This document shows, in pieces, positions 1 to 6,595 of a DNA stretch of 18,346 nt. The notes beneath the pieces were generated by a model. It was not told the DNA's origin, ran no database searches, and was given only the letters and a program-made list of their open reading frames with translations. The stretch comes from Proteobacteria bacterium UBA3588. Lineage in GTDB: Bacteria > Pseudomonadota > Gammaproteobacteria > Thiohalomonadales > Thiohalomonadaceae. Within the stretch, counting starts at the first letter, position 1, and the number at the start of each line of letters is the position of its first letter. The stretch is from contig DFMR01000014.1 in the NCBI GenBank assembly GCA_002376325.1, positions 1 through 18,346 on the forward strand, written 5' to 3'. Made by a program: the position numbers and the translations under genes.

Positions 1-319
1 CGATCCATTCGCCGCAATAGAACAGCCGGCGCATCTCGCGCACCCACGGCGTCGGTTTGGCGCCGAAGGCCATCTCGATGGCGTGGGCAGCGCTCATCTG
101 ATAGGCCACCGGGCAGATGCCGCAGATGCGCGCGACGATATCGGGGATTTCGGCGTAGCTGCGCCCTTCGAGGAATTTTTCGAACAACCGCGGCGGTTCG
201 AAGATGCGCAGCTTGAGATCGACGATGCGGCCGTTCTTCACTTCGAGCTCCAGCGCCCCCTCGCCTTCGACGCGGGTCAGCACCGGCACGTGAATACGGA
301 TATCGCGCTGCTCAGCCAT
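1..319 (-). CDS. hydA: Group 3b [NiFe]-hydrogenase large (alpha) subunit, N-terminal part, cut by window edge
   Basis: This subunit carries the NiFe active site that splits or forms H2 in a cytoplasmic NAD(P)-linked (bidirectional, sulfhydrogenase-type) hydrogenase. Only the first 106 codons are present; the rest lies beyond position 1. My translation from the ATG at 319-317 reads MAEQRDIRIHVPVLTRVEGE, with the RVEGEG signature of NiFe large subunits near residue 16. Further on comes RICGICP (about 113-131), the L1 RxCGxC motif that supplies two of the four Ni-Fe cysteines. The C-terminal DPCxxC motif is outside the window. The start overlaps the end of the small-subunit gene by 8 bp, which implies translational coupling. 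It is the last visible gene of the beta-chemoreceptor-gamma-delta-alpha operon. Assignment to group 3b rests mainly on the neighbouring gamma and beta subunits. Confidence 0.93.
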   Translation of the reverse strand, partial: MAEQRDIRIHVPVLTRVEGEGALELEVKNGRIVDLKLRIFEPPRLFEKFLEGRSYAEIPDIVARICGICPVAYQMSAAHAIEMAFGAKPTPWVREMRRLFYCGEWI

Positions 320-1091
320 GATTTTTCTCCTGCCAGCGCATCCCCTCGTCGTGGAATTCAGGAGCGCCGTTGTTGATGAACAGGAAGCGGTGCGCGATCG
401 CCTCCGGCAGCAGCCCGAACCCCTCGAAACGCCGCGCCAGCGCGGCGGTTTCGGCATTCTCCGCCGGACCGAAACAGGCGTAGCAGTCACGACCCACGCT
501 GGGACAGAGCGCCCCGCAGCCGGTGCGCGTCACCGGCCCCATGCACGGCAGCCCTTTGGTCACCATCACGCAGACCGACTGATGCCGTTTGCATTCGAGA
601 CACACCTTTTCGTTTTCGATCCGCGGCGCGACGCCGTACAGCAGATCGCGCACCGCCAGCACCACCTGGCGGCTGTTGACCGGACAGCCCCACAACTCCA
701 GATCGACGCGCACGTTCTGCGCGACCGCCGTGGAGGTGGGCAGTATCGTCAAGTGTTCGGGCGAGGCGTAGACACCGGCGAGCCACTCGTCGGCGTCCGC
801 CATATTGCGCAGCGCCTGCAGGCCGCCGGCAGTGGCGCAAGCGCCGATGGTCACCAGGTATTTGCTGTTGGCGCGCACGCGTTTGATGCGCTCCAATTCG
901 TGCGGCGTGGAGATGCTGCCCTCGACGAAGGCCACGTCGACCTGGGCATCCTCGTCGAGATAGCCGGCCTCGGCAAAGTGTACGATCTCCACCAGCTCCG
1001 CCAGTTGCAGCAGTCCTTCGCCAAGATTGAGGAAGGCGAGCTGACAGCCGTCGCACGATGAAAATTTATGTACCGCAACTTTTGGCTTCAT
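312..1091 (-). CDS. hydD: Group 3b [NiFe]-hydrogenase small (delta) subunit
   Basis: This 259-residue subunit relays electrons by iron-sulfur clusters between the NiFe site of the alpha subunit and the beta/gamma diaphorase part. It has no Tat signal peptide and starts directly with the cluster fold, as expected for a cytoplasmic group 3 enzyme. Proximal [4Fe-4S] ligands are visible as C13-x2-C16 (SSCDGC), C85 in GACATAGG and C136 in WGCPVN. A cysteine-rich C-terminal half (C164, C167, C174, C183, C192, C196, C203, C206) can hold two more clusters. The ATG at 1091 has GGAG about 10 bases upstream and falls just before the conserved N-terminal motif. The stop overlaps the alpha-subunit start by 8 bp. 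The 181 bp separating it from the upstream gamma gene hold an inverted-repeat element, so it may not be as tightly co-expressed with gamma as with alpha. Confidence 0.94.
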   Translation of the reverse strand: MKPKVAVHKFSSCDGCQLAFLNLGEGLLQLAELVEIVHFAEAGYLDEDAQVDVAFVEGSISTPHELERIKRVRANSKYLVTIGACATAGGLQALRNMADADEWLAGVYASPEHLTILPTSTAVAQNVRVDLELWGCPVNSRQVVLAVRDLLYGVAPRIENEKVCLECKRHQSVCVMVTKGLPCMGPVTRTGCGALCPSVGRDCYACFGPAENAETAALARRFEGFGLLPEAIAHRFLFINNGAPEFHDEGMRWQEKNHG

Positions 1092-1153
1092 ATCGGCAGC
1101 TCCGTCATCAACGCTGTGTTACACACCATCTCAAAATTCAAAACAAAAACATA

Positions 1154-1240
1154 TTAACCACAGGGAGTTTTCCACCAGAACCGCAGCCCGCGCAGGCACA
1201 ATGCAGGAACTATCCCCTGTGCGCCCCGTGTCCCGTGGTT
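1154..1240. repeat. Intergenic inverted-repeat element, CCCCGTG class, copy 1
   Basis: The left arm TTAACCACAGGG (1154-1165) is complementary, imperfectly, to the right arm ending CCCGTGTCCCGTGGTT (1214-1240, beginning CCCCTGTGCG). It lies between the hydrogenase gamma and delta genes. The same arm sequences occur in a better-preserved form at 11667-11741 in the ATPase operon, so this is a dispersed family and not a chance hairpin. The middle (about 1166-1213) has diverged. The rest of the 1092-1272 gap is A-rich on the plus strand and shows no gene. Confidence 0.75.
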
Positions 1241-1272
1241 GCTCCATTGCCTTTGTATTTTTGAGATAGGCT

Positions 1273-2124
1273 CTAGAACCCCTTGACGCCCAGCAATGCT
1301 TTGACATCAGGATAGTTGAACACCGGCCCGTCCTTGCAGACGAATTTGCCGCCCATCTGGCAATGGCCGCAGCGGCCCGCGCCACACTGCATGTTGCGCT
1401 CCATACTCAGCCACAACGCCTCCTCCGACACACCGCGCTTGAGCATGTCGTCGATCACGGCGCGCATCATCCCCTCCGGACCGCACAGCATCACCACGCT
1501 TTTCTCCGCCACGATATGGGCGTCGTCGAACAGCACCGGGATATGGCCCACCCGCCACGGCCAGCCGGGTCCGGCCTGGTCGGCCGCCAGCAACACCTGG
1601 GTATTGGGCAGCTTGGCCCACTCTTCGTAGCGTTGGCGCCAAATCAGATCGTTGGCATGCTTGACGCCCTGCAATACCACCAGCCGGCCGTAGCGTTCGC
1701 GTCGGCGCAGAATGTAATTGATTACCGAAACCACCGGGGCGCAGCCCAGGCCGCCGGTAGCGATGATGACGTCCTTGCCCTCCGCCTCGTCCACCGGCCA
1801 GCCGCGGCCATACGGTCCGCGCACCCCCAGGCGGGCGCCGATGGGAAGATGGGCGAGACCGCGCGTCACCCGGCCCACGGTGCGCACGGTATGGTCGTAC
1901 ATGTGTTCGTCCAGCGGGTCGGAAACGATGGAGATGGGCACCTCGCCCACACCATGCAGGTAGAGCATGTTGAACTGGCCGGGCGCGAAGCGATAGGCCT
2001 TATGCACCTCCGGATCGGTGAAGCGCAGCCGCAACGTGAATATGGTCGGCGACTCTTCCAGCCGTTCGACCACTTCTGCCTCATAAGGCGCCGCACATCG
2101 GGGGTCACGCATATTGGCTACCAT
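1273..2124 (-). CDS. hydG: Group 3b hydrogenase gamma subunit, FAD/NAD(P)-binding reductase
   Basis: This 283-residue flavoprotein exchanges electrons between NAD(P)H and the iron-sulfur chain of the hydrogenase. It has the ferredoxin-NADP reductase / PyrK-like layout. An FAD-binding barrel carries PISIVS (residues 63-68) and GPYGRGWP (103-110). The NAD(P) domain has GGLGCAP (124-130) and CGPEGMM (214-220). A C-terminal [2Fe-2S] knuckle uses C247, C252, C255 and C263 (C-x4-C-x2-C-x7-C). The ATG at 2124 has AAGGA 7 bases upstream, which favours it over the in-frame ATG at 2112. The chemoreceptor gene ends 21 bp upstream on the same strand. Its leader closely repeats the leader of that chemoreceptor (see the direct-repeat entries). 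PyrK of pyrimidine synthesis is a relative, but the neighbours make hydrogenase gamma the clear reading. Confidence 0.94.
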   Translation of the reverse strand: MVANMRDPRCAAPYEAEVVERLEESPTIFTLRLRFTDPEVHKAYRFAPGQFNMLYLHGVGEVPISIVSDPLDEHMYDHTVRTVGRVTRGLAHLPIGARLGVRGPYGRGWPVDEAEGKDVIIATGGLGCAPVVSVINYILRRRERYGRLVVLQGVKHANDLIWRQRYEEWAKLPNTQVLLAADQAGPGWPWRVGHIPVLFDDAHIVAEKSVVMLCGPEGMMRAVIDDMLKRGVSEEALWLSMERNMQCGAGRCGHCQMGGKFVCKDGPVFNYPDVKALLGVKGF

Positions 2125-2129
2125 CGGAG

Positions 2130-2147
2130 GGTCCTTGTCGTTACGTT
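2130..2147. repeat. Direct repeat flanking the chemoreceptor gene, downstream copy (hydG leader)
   Basis: Read on the minus strand this is AACGTAACGACAAGGACC. It matches the copy at 4106-4124 except for one substitution and one extra A there. It contains the ribosome-binding site of hydG (AAGGA) and overlaps the chemoreceptor stop codon by two bases. The two copies bracket the chemoreceptor gene exactly. Confidence 0.7.
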
Positions 2148-4098
2148 AGGCCGCGGCTGATTTCCGCTCGATACGATCCAACAGCTGCACGATCTGCCGG
2201 GAAAGCGGTTCCACTTTCAGATACTCGTTCTCCGCCTCGACGGGGCGCCCCGCCTCGCGCAGCTCGATCACCGAGCGGATGATCTTGTGCAGCTCCTCGT
2301 GCGGCCGTTCCAGCTGCCGCATCTCGTCCATGCCGCCGTATTTCTGCACCCCTTCGGCGTAGTACCACTTGCCCAGCACGCAGTCGCGGTGCGATACCGC
2401 CTGATCGCGCGTCAGACTGCCCTTGCCGTCCAGATAGGCGCGCAGCTTGCCCTTCCATGCCAGATGGGCGGTCTTGGCGGCCGACAGGTCGGCGCCGCTG
2501 ACATTGGTACGGAAGCGCGACACCAGCACCCGCAGCTTGTCCATCTGCTCATGTATCTCTTGCGTCGCCGCCATCGTTTCGGCTGCCGCATGCGTAGTCT
2601 GCTCCGCCACCCCAGCGATGTTGGTGATGCTGCGGTCCATCTCTTCCGCCACGTGGCTTTGCTGTTCGGCAGCGGTGGCGATCTGATTGCTCATGTCGGT
2701 GATGGTCACCACCGACTGCACGATGCGATCCAGGGCGCTGCCGGCGGCGCCGGTATGTTCGACGCTGGCCTGCGCCTGGCTGCGGCTGAGGTTCATCATC
2801 TCGGCGGCCTTGAGCGACTGGCTCTGCAGCCGTTCGATGATGGCGCGTATCTCCTGCGTCGACGTCTGCGTCCGTTGCGCCAGGGTGCGCACCTCGTCCG
2901 CCACCACGGCGAAGCCGCGTCCCTGTTCGCCGGCACGCGCCGCCTCGATCGCCGCATTCAACGCCAGCAGGTTGGTCTGTTCGGCGATGCCGTTGATCAC
3001 CTCCAGCACCTGCCCGACCTCGCGGCTGTCCGACTCCAGCTGCGTCATCACCTCGGCGGCCTGCTCGACCTTACTCGCCAGATCGTCGATGCTGTCGATG
3101 GTCTGCGTCATCACCCGCCGACCGTTCTCCGCCTCATCCTTCGCTTGACCCGCCGCCTCGGCGGTATTGGAGGTGTTGCGCGCCACCTCCTGTACCGTCG
3201 CTGCCATTTCGTTCATGGCGGCGGCCACCTGGTCGATCTCCGAGTGCTGCTGTTTTACGCCGCGGGAGGTCTCCTCGAGCTGGTGCGCCACCTGATCCAC
3301 CGTAGTGCTCACCGCCGCCGTCGCCTGGGTGACGCCGCCGACCAACCGCCCCATGTGTGCCACCATGTCGTTATAGGCAACGAACATCTGGCCGACTTCG
3401 TTTTCCCGATTATCGACTTCGATGGAATGTGAGAAATCGCCCTCACCCACCGCCTTCAGGCTTTCCCGCAGGCGAGAGATTTGATGCATCAACACCGTCA
3501 TGCCGAACATGCGCCCGAAGGTCACCAGCACCAGGATACCGATGGTCATGATCATGGAGAGAATGCGCTCTCTGCGCACATCGGCGTTGGCCGCACTCTG
3601 CAGCATGTTCACCACCGAATTCATCGCCTGCAACGTCTGCGCCGAGCGGTCGCTGATCGATTTCAGCAGCGTCGTATCCGGATGATCAACGTAGGCATTG
3701 ATCTCCTGTTTGTACCGTCCCCAGAGTTGCGTCACGTTTTCCAGTTGTGCGCGGATGCCGGCTTGCTTGACCCGCGGTATTTTCGCCGCGGCATCGCCGT
3801 TCAACAGCCCTTGTTGCGACCGCTCGAACAATGCGATAGCAGAATTGACATCGTCCCTGCTATTCACGCCCTGGGCGGCCAGCATCGCCTCTTTCGCCAC
3901 CTCCTGAATCAGCATGCTCTGGCGCCCGCCGATGTCGATATCGGTCGCGTCGGAACCCAGTCCGATATAGAGCGAAGTGGCGGCCGCTGCCGCAAACACG
4001 AAGATTAAGGTGTAGGAGAAGAGATACTGCTTGTCGATGGTCTTGATCCCGAGCGCCCGGAGCAGCGCCTGGATCATGTTCGCAATTGCCTGCCTCAT
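2146..4098 (-). CDS. Methyl-accepting chemotaxis protein, PilJ-type sensor with C-terminal CZB zinc domain
   Basis: This transmembrane chemoreceptor of 650 residues would signal through CheW/CheA. Layout from the N-terminus: short cytoplasmic tail; TM1 (about 25-45); a PilJ-like type IV pili chemotaxis sensor region including IDIGGRQSMLIQE; TM2 (about 181-205); HAMP; a long coiled-coil signalling domain whose conserved hairpin tip (IAEQTNLLALNAAIEAARAG) begins near residue 368; and a C-terminal CZB domain. The CZB domain has a complete zinc ligand set: H545 (HLAW), C573 (CVLGKWYY), H600 and H604 (PHEELH). CZB domains bind zinc and in some receptors sense hypochlorite at the Cys. I chose the ATG at 4098, preceded by AAAGGA, over the ATG at 4245, because the longer form would run into hydB and adds a sequence with no receptor features. 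It lies inside the hydrogenase operon, same strand, 52 bp after hydB and 21 bp before hydG. Its ligand is unknown. Confidence 0.93.
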   Translation of the reverse strand: MRQAIANMIQALLRALGIKTIDKQYLFSYTLIFVFAAAAATSLYIGLGSDATDIDIGGRQSMLIQEVAKEAMLAAQGVNSRDDVNSAIALFERSQQGLLNGDAAAKIPRVKQAGIRAQLENVTQLWGRYKQEINAYVDHPDTTLLKSISDRSAQTLQAMNSVVNMLQSAANADVRRERILSMIMTIGILVLVTFGRMFGMTVLMHQISRLRESLKAVGEGDFSHSIEVDNRENEVGQMFVAYNDMVAHMGRLVGGVTQATAAVSTTVDQVAHQLEETSRGVKQQHSEIDQVAAAMNEMAATVQEVARNTSNTAEAAGQAKDEAENGRRVMTQTIDSIDDLASKVEQAAEVMTQLESDSREVGQVLEVINGIAEQTNLLALNAAIEAARAGEQGRGFAVVADEVRTLAQRTQTSTQEIRAIIERLQSQSLKAAEMMNLSRSQAQASVEHTGAAGSALDRIVQSVVTITDMSNQIATAAEQQSHVAEEMDRSITNIAGVAEQTTHAAAETMAATQEIHEQMDKLRVLVSRFRTNVSGADLSAAKTAHLAWKGKLRAYLDGKGSLTRDQAVSHRDCVLGKWYYAEGVQKYGGMDEMRQLERPHEELHKIIRSVIELREAGRPVEAENEYLKVEPLSRQIVQLLDRIERKSAAA

Positions 4099-4105
4099 TC
4101 CATCC

Positions 4106-4124
4106 GGTCCTTTGTCGTTATGTT
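4106..4124. repeat. Direct repeat flanking the chemoreceptor gene, upstream copy (mcp leader)
   Basis: Read on the minus strand this is AACATAACGACAAAGGACC, the partner of 2130-2147. It holds the ribosome-binding site of the chemoreceptor. Just after it an out-of-frame ATG (4103) opens a two-codon reading frame (ATG GAA TGA) whose stop overlaps the real chemoreceptor ATG at 4098. That ATG lies 2 bases after the repeat; the hydG ATG lies 5 bases after its copy. Confidence 0.7.
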
Positions 4125-4150
4125 TATTGGTTTTATATCCGCCATCGGAG

Positions 4151-5242
4151 CTAACTGCAAATTGCGTTCGCCTCCTCCGTGAAATCGATGGCGGCGGGAC
4201 ACCAACTGATGCAACGGCCGCATCCGACGCATCCGGAACGTCCATATTGATCGTGCCAACTGCCCAGTTTATGGGTCATCCACTGGCGATAACGCAGCCG
4301 GGTGTCGGCGCGAATGACGAAACCGTGAATGTAGCTGTGCCCTTCGGTAAAACAGGAGTCCCACTGTCGATAGTGGCTGCTTTGCTCGCCATCCAGCGCA
4401 GGCTCGTCGCGTTCGCTGTGGCAGAAGCAGGTGGGACAGACGGCGGTACAGTTGCCGCACGAAAGGCAGCGCGCCGCCACCTCCTGCCAACGCGGGTGTT
4501 CCAGGTTGGCGAACAGCGCGTCGCGCAAATGAGTCGAAGGGAGGCGTCGGGTCTGCGCCGCTGCCGCCGCGGCGCGTTGCTGGTGTGCAGCCGCCACGCG
4601 CGTATCGTCCGCCGCCGTAAGAAACAGCTCCTGCAAGATGCGTCCGCCCACCGGGCTGGCGGCATGGATCAGAAAACCCTCATCCAGTTCATCCAGCCGC
4701 AGATCGTAACCCTCGTCGGCGGTCGGACCGTCCCCTGTGGAAACACAAAAACAGGTCGCCGCCGGATGACTGCAATTGACCGCCACCAGAAACAAGCGTT
4801 CGCGGCGCGCCGCGTAAAAGGCGTCGTTTACCTCTCCGTCGATGAAATGGCGATCATGGAGGCGCAACGCCGCCAAGTCGCAGGCGCGCACGCCGATAAC
4901 CGCCAGCGGCTCGTCGTGTACCGACGCTGCGCTGAAATCGAGGGTGCCATTATTGCGTTGCGCATGCCAAAGAGATTCACGCGGCGCAAAGGTGAGCGGT
5001 TTGATCGCTTGCGGGCCATTGGCCCAGGAGAAAACTCGATTATCGTCGTGCTGTTCGAGACGATAGCTGCCCGGCGCCTGCTGATCGCGTATTCCCCGCG
5101 GTAACCGCTCCACCCTGTCGAGGGCGTCATAGACGATGGCACCCTCGCGCACCTGGGGACCGATGCAATGAAATCCCGACTGCGTTAGTACATCGATGAG
5201 ACGCTGCAGATCCTTTCGCGCAAGAAACTGGTGTTCGGCCAT
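4151..5242 (-). CDS. hydB: Group 3b hydrogenase beta subunit, 4Fe-4S dicluster protein
   Basis: This 363-residue iron-sulfur protein connects the delta subunit clusters to the flavin subunit in sulfhydrogenase-type enzymes; relatives act as the beta subunit of anaerobic sulfite reductase. The C-terminal third has two ferredoxin-like [4Fe-4S] motifs: C259-x2-C262-x2-C265-x3-C269-P and C338-x2-C341-x2-C344-x3-C348-P. Extra cysteines follow the first motif (PTCFC). The middle has NCSHPAATCFC, also conserved in this family. I place the start at the ATG at 5242, with ACAGGA about 9 bases upstream. A further in-frame ATG at 5281 would add 13 residues (MRCMRYDSRQDGL) with little ribosome-binding support, but cannot be excluded. 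It is the first gene of the hydrogenase operon and is divergent from the ATPase operon. Confidence 0.92.
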   Translation of the reverse strand: MAEHQFLARKDLQRLIDVLTQSGFHCIGPQVREGAIVYDALDRVERLPRGIRDQQAPGSYRLEQHDDNRVFSWANGPQAIKPLTFAPRESLWHAQRNNGTLDFSAASVHDEPLAVIGVRACDLAALRLHDRHFIDGEVNDAFYAARRERLFLVAVNCSHPAATCFCVSTGDGPTADEGYDLRLDELDEGFLIHAASPVGGRILQELFLTAADDTRVAAAHQQRAAAAAAQTRRLPSTHLRDALFANLEHPRWQEVAARCLSCGNCTAVCPTCFCHSERDEPALDGEQSSHYRQWDSCFTEGHSYIHGFVIRADTRLRYRQWMTHKLGSWHDQYGRSGCVGCGRCISWCPAAIDFTEEANAICS

Positions 5243-5456
5243 GAGACCATCCTGTCTGCTATCGTAACGCATGCATCGCATCCATTATGACGGGAATGGA
5301 CATAAATGCGGCTCGGGGCAACCCCTACTGTATCGTCTGCCTGCTATGCGGCTTGAGGCCGGTTTTTCGATTAAGCTTAGAGAGCTGCCGTGACCGGCGC
5401 AACATGCGGCCGCGACAAACCGCGATTTCATCGCAACCAAATAGGACGACGATTCC
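5243..5456. promoter_or_regulatory. Divergent intergenic region between hydrogenase and ATPase operons
   Basis: These 214 bp must hold the promoters of both operons, because the genes on each side point away from it. Visible details are a GGGG-CAA-CCCC mini-hairpin (5315-5325), an 8-bp palindrome TAAGCTTA (5372-5379) in the most AT-rich stretch, and AGGACG upstream of the first ATPase ATG. I found no convincing -35/-10 pair, FNR-type TTGAT-N4-ATCAA site or sigma-54 GG-N10-GC site. The call rests on gene orientation only. Confidence 0.5.
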
Positions 5457-5825
5457 ATGGCGACACCGAATCCTCCTGTTGCAGGGACCACCGAAGAGGC
5501 GATGAACCGCGTGCTTGGCGCCGAGCACGACGCCAAGGCGGCGATAACCGAATGCGAAGCGCTGGCGGCGGCGACGGTGGAACAGGCACGGCAGCGGGCG
5601 CGCCGCATCGCGGAGCGTACCGACCGGCGCATCAGCCGGCTGCACGCCGCTTGCGAACTGGCCGCGGCGCGCAGTATCGATCTGCTGCTGCGGCAGGAGC
5701 GCGGCAGCGACGCGCAACGCAACGCACCGCCCCACGAGCAGGAGGTTCTGGCCGCCGCGGTGGAGCGGCTCGCCGCCCTGCTGACCGGCGCGACGCCGAC
5801 ACCACACGACACGACGGCGGAATGA
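5457..5825 (+). CDS. Small coiled-coil protein, probable V/A-type ATPase peripheral stalk subunit (G/H-like)
   Basis: This 122-residue protein is the first gene of the ATPase operon. Residues about 10-75 form an Ala/Arg/Glu-rich helix without helix breakers, in the style of the G (bacterial) or H (archaeal) peripheral-stalk subunit, which pairs with subunit E. No transmembrane segment or signal peptide is seen. Its stop overlaps the subunit C start by 4 bp (ATGA), and its length fits G/H subunits (roughly 100-120 residues). Sequence identity in this subunit is always low, so the call comes from position, size and helix character. The operon has no other candidate for the partner of E. AGGACG about 10 bases upstream of the ATG supports the start. 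Confidence 0.68.
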   Translation: MATPNPPVAGTTEEAMNRVLGAEHDAKAAITECEALAAATVEQARQRARRIAERTDRRISRLHAACELAAARSIDLLLRQERGSDAQRNAPPHEQEVLAAAVERLAALLTGATPTPHDTTAE

Positions 5826-6595
5826 TCCAGCGCAGCCGTTTCGCCTACGTGCAGGCGCGTCTGCAGGCGCGCTACGGCCAACAGCCCGACCGCGGCGCGT
5901 GGCGCCGGCTACAGGCGATCACCTCGCTCAGCCATTTCTTGCAGGTCGCGCGCACCACGCCGCTGCGCCCCTGGCTGCTCAACATCCCGGCCCACGGCGA
6001 CAGTCACGCCGTGGAGAAATCGCTGCGCCGCCAACTGTTCGACCATCTGGACGAAGTGATGCGCTGGCTGCCGCAGCCATGGCGACCGGCGCTGCGCTGG
6101 TGCGGCGTGCTGCCCGACCTGCCGGCACTGCAACACCTGCTCGGCGGCCGCCCCGCCCCCGCCTGGGTACTCGACGACCACCGCCTCAAGCATTACAGCC
6201 ACGAACTGCCGGCGCTGCGGCTCCAGGCCCTGCGCGACTCGCCCTACGCCCCGCTGCTGGGACAGGACGGCGGCCGCGATCTGTCCGTCGCCTGGCGGCG
6301 CCACTGGCGCACCCTGTGGCCCGCCGACATCGCGGCGGCGGAGGCCGCGGCACTGAACCAGTTGGCGGATGCCGTGACCGCCTATTACGCCGCCCTCGCC
6401 GCCGCCGCCGGCCGCGACAGCGACACCGCCCGCGACTGGATCGAGCAACGGCTGCGCCACGGCTTCCGCCGCCACCCGCAACAGGCGGCGGCCGCCTTCT
6501 ATTACCTGGCGCTGACGGCGCTCACCGTCGAACAGCTGCGCGGCCTGTTGCTGCGCCTCAGCCTGTTCCCGGCGCATCCGGAGCAGGTCGCGTGA
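5822..6595 (+). CDS. ntpC: V/A-type ATPase subunit C (V0D/AC39 family)
   Basis: Subunit C is the funnel-like socket that joins the central rotor shaft (D/F) to the proteolipid ring. This 257-residue product begins with RFAYVQARLQARYG, matching the N-terminal Tyr-rich pattern of AC39 proteins, followed by a helical Leu/Arg-rich body with LTALTVEQLRGLLLRL near the C-terminus. It is shorter than the 320-350 residues usual for the family. The frame is open upstream to 5390, but the ATG at 5822 is chosen because it overlaps the previous stop (ATGA) and begins the conserved motif. The stop overlaps the GTG start of subunit I (GTGA). Confidence 0.82.
   Translation: MIQRSRFAYVQARLQARYGQQPDRGAWRRLQAITSLSHFLQVARTTPLRPWLLNIPAHGDSHAVEKSLRRQLFDHLDEVMRWLPQPWRPALRWCGVLPDLPALQHLLGGRPAPAWVLDDHRLKHYSHELPALRLQALRDSPYAPLLGQDGGRDLSVAWRRHWRTLWPADIAAAEAAALNQLADAVTAYYAALAAAAGRDSDTARDWIEQRLRHGFRRHPQQAAAAFYYLALTALTVEQLRGLLLRLSLFPAHPEQVA

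Noticed and set aside
1058..1264. Plus-strand open frame across the gap between hydD and hydG
   Set aside because: It is read through the repeat element and shows no protein-like pattern.
4099..4245. N-terminal extension of the chemoreceptor (start at 4245)
   Set aside because: It would overlap the end of hydB by 95 bp and adds a Pro/Ser/Arg-rich stretch with no receptor features. The ATG at 4098 has a good ribosome-binding site.
5315..5379. FNR, sigma-54 or other operator in the divergent region
   Set aside because: No site matched a known consensus well enough. Only a small hairpin and an 8-bp palindrome are seen.
5390..5821. Upstream extension of subunit C
   Set aside because: It runs through the coiled-coil gene in another frame. 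The ATG at 5822 matches the ATGA overlap and the family start.
5899..6591. Long open frame upstream of subunit I
   Set aside because: It is the shifted frame of subunit C, with Arg/Pro/Ala-rich nonsense sequence. The GTG at 6592 overlaps the C stop in the usual way and begins the conserved protein.
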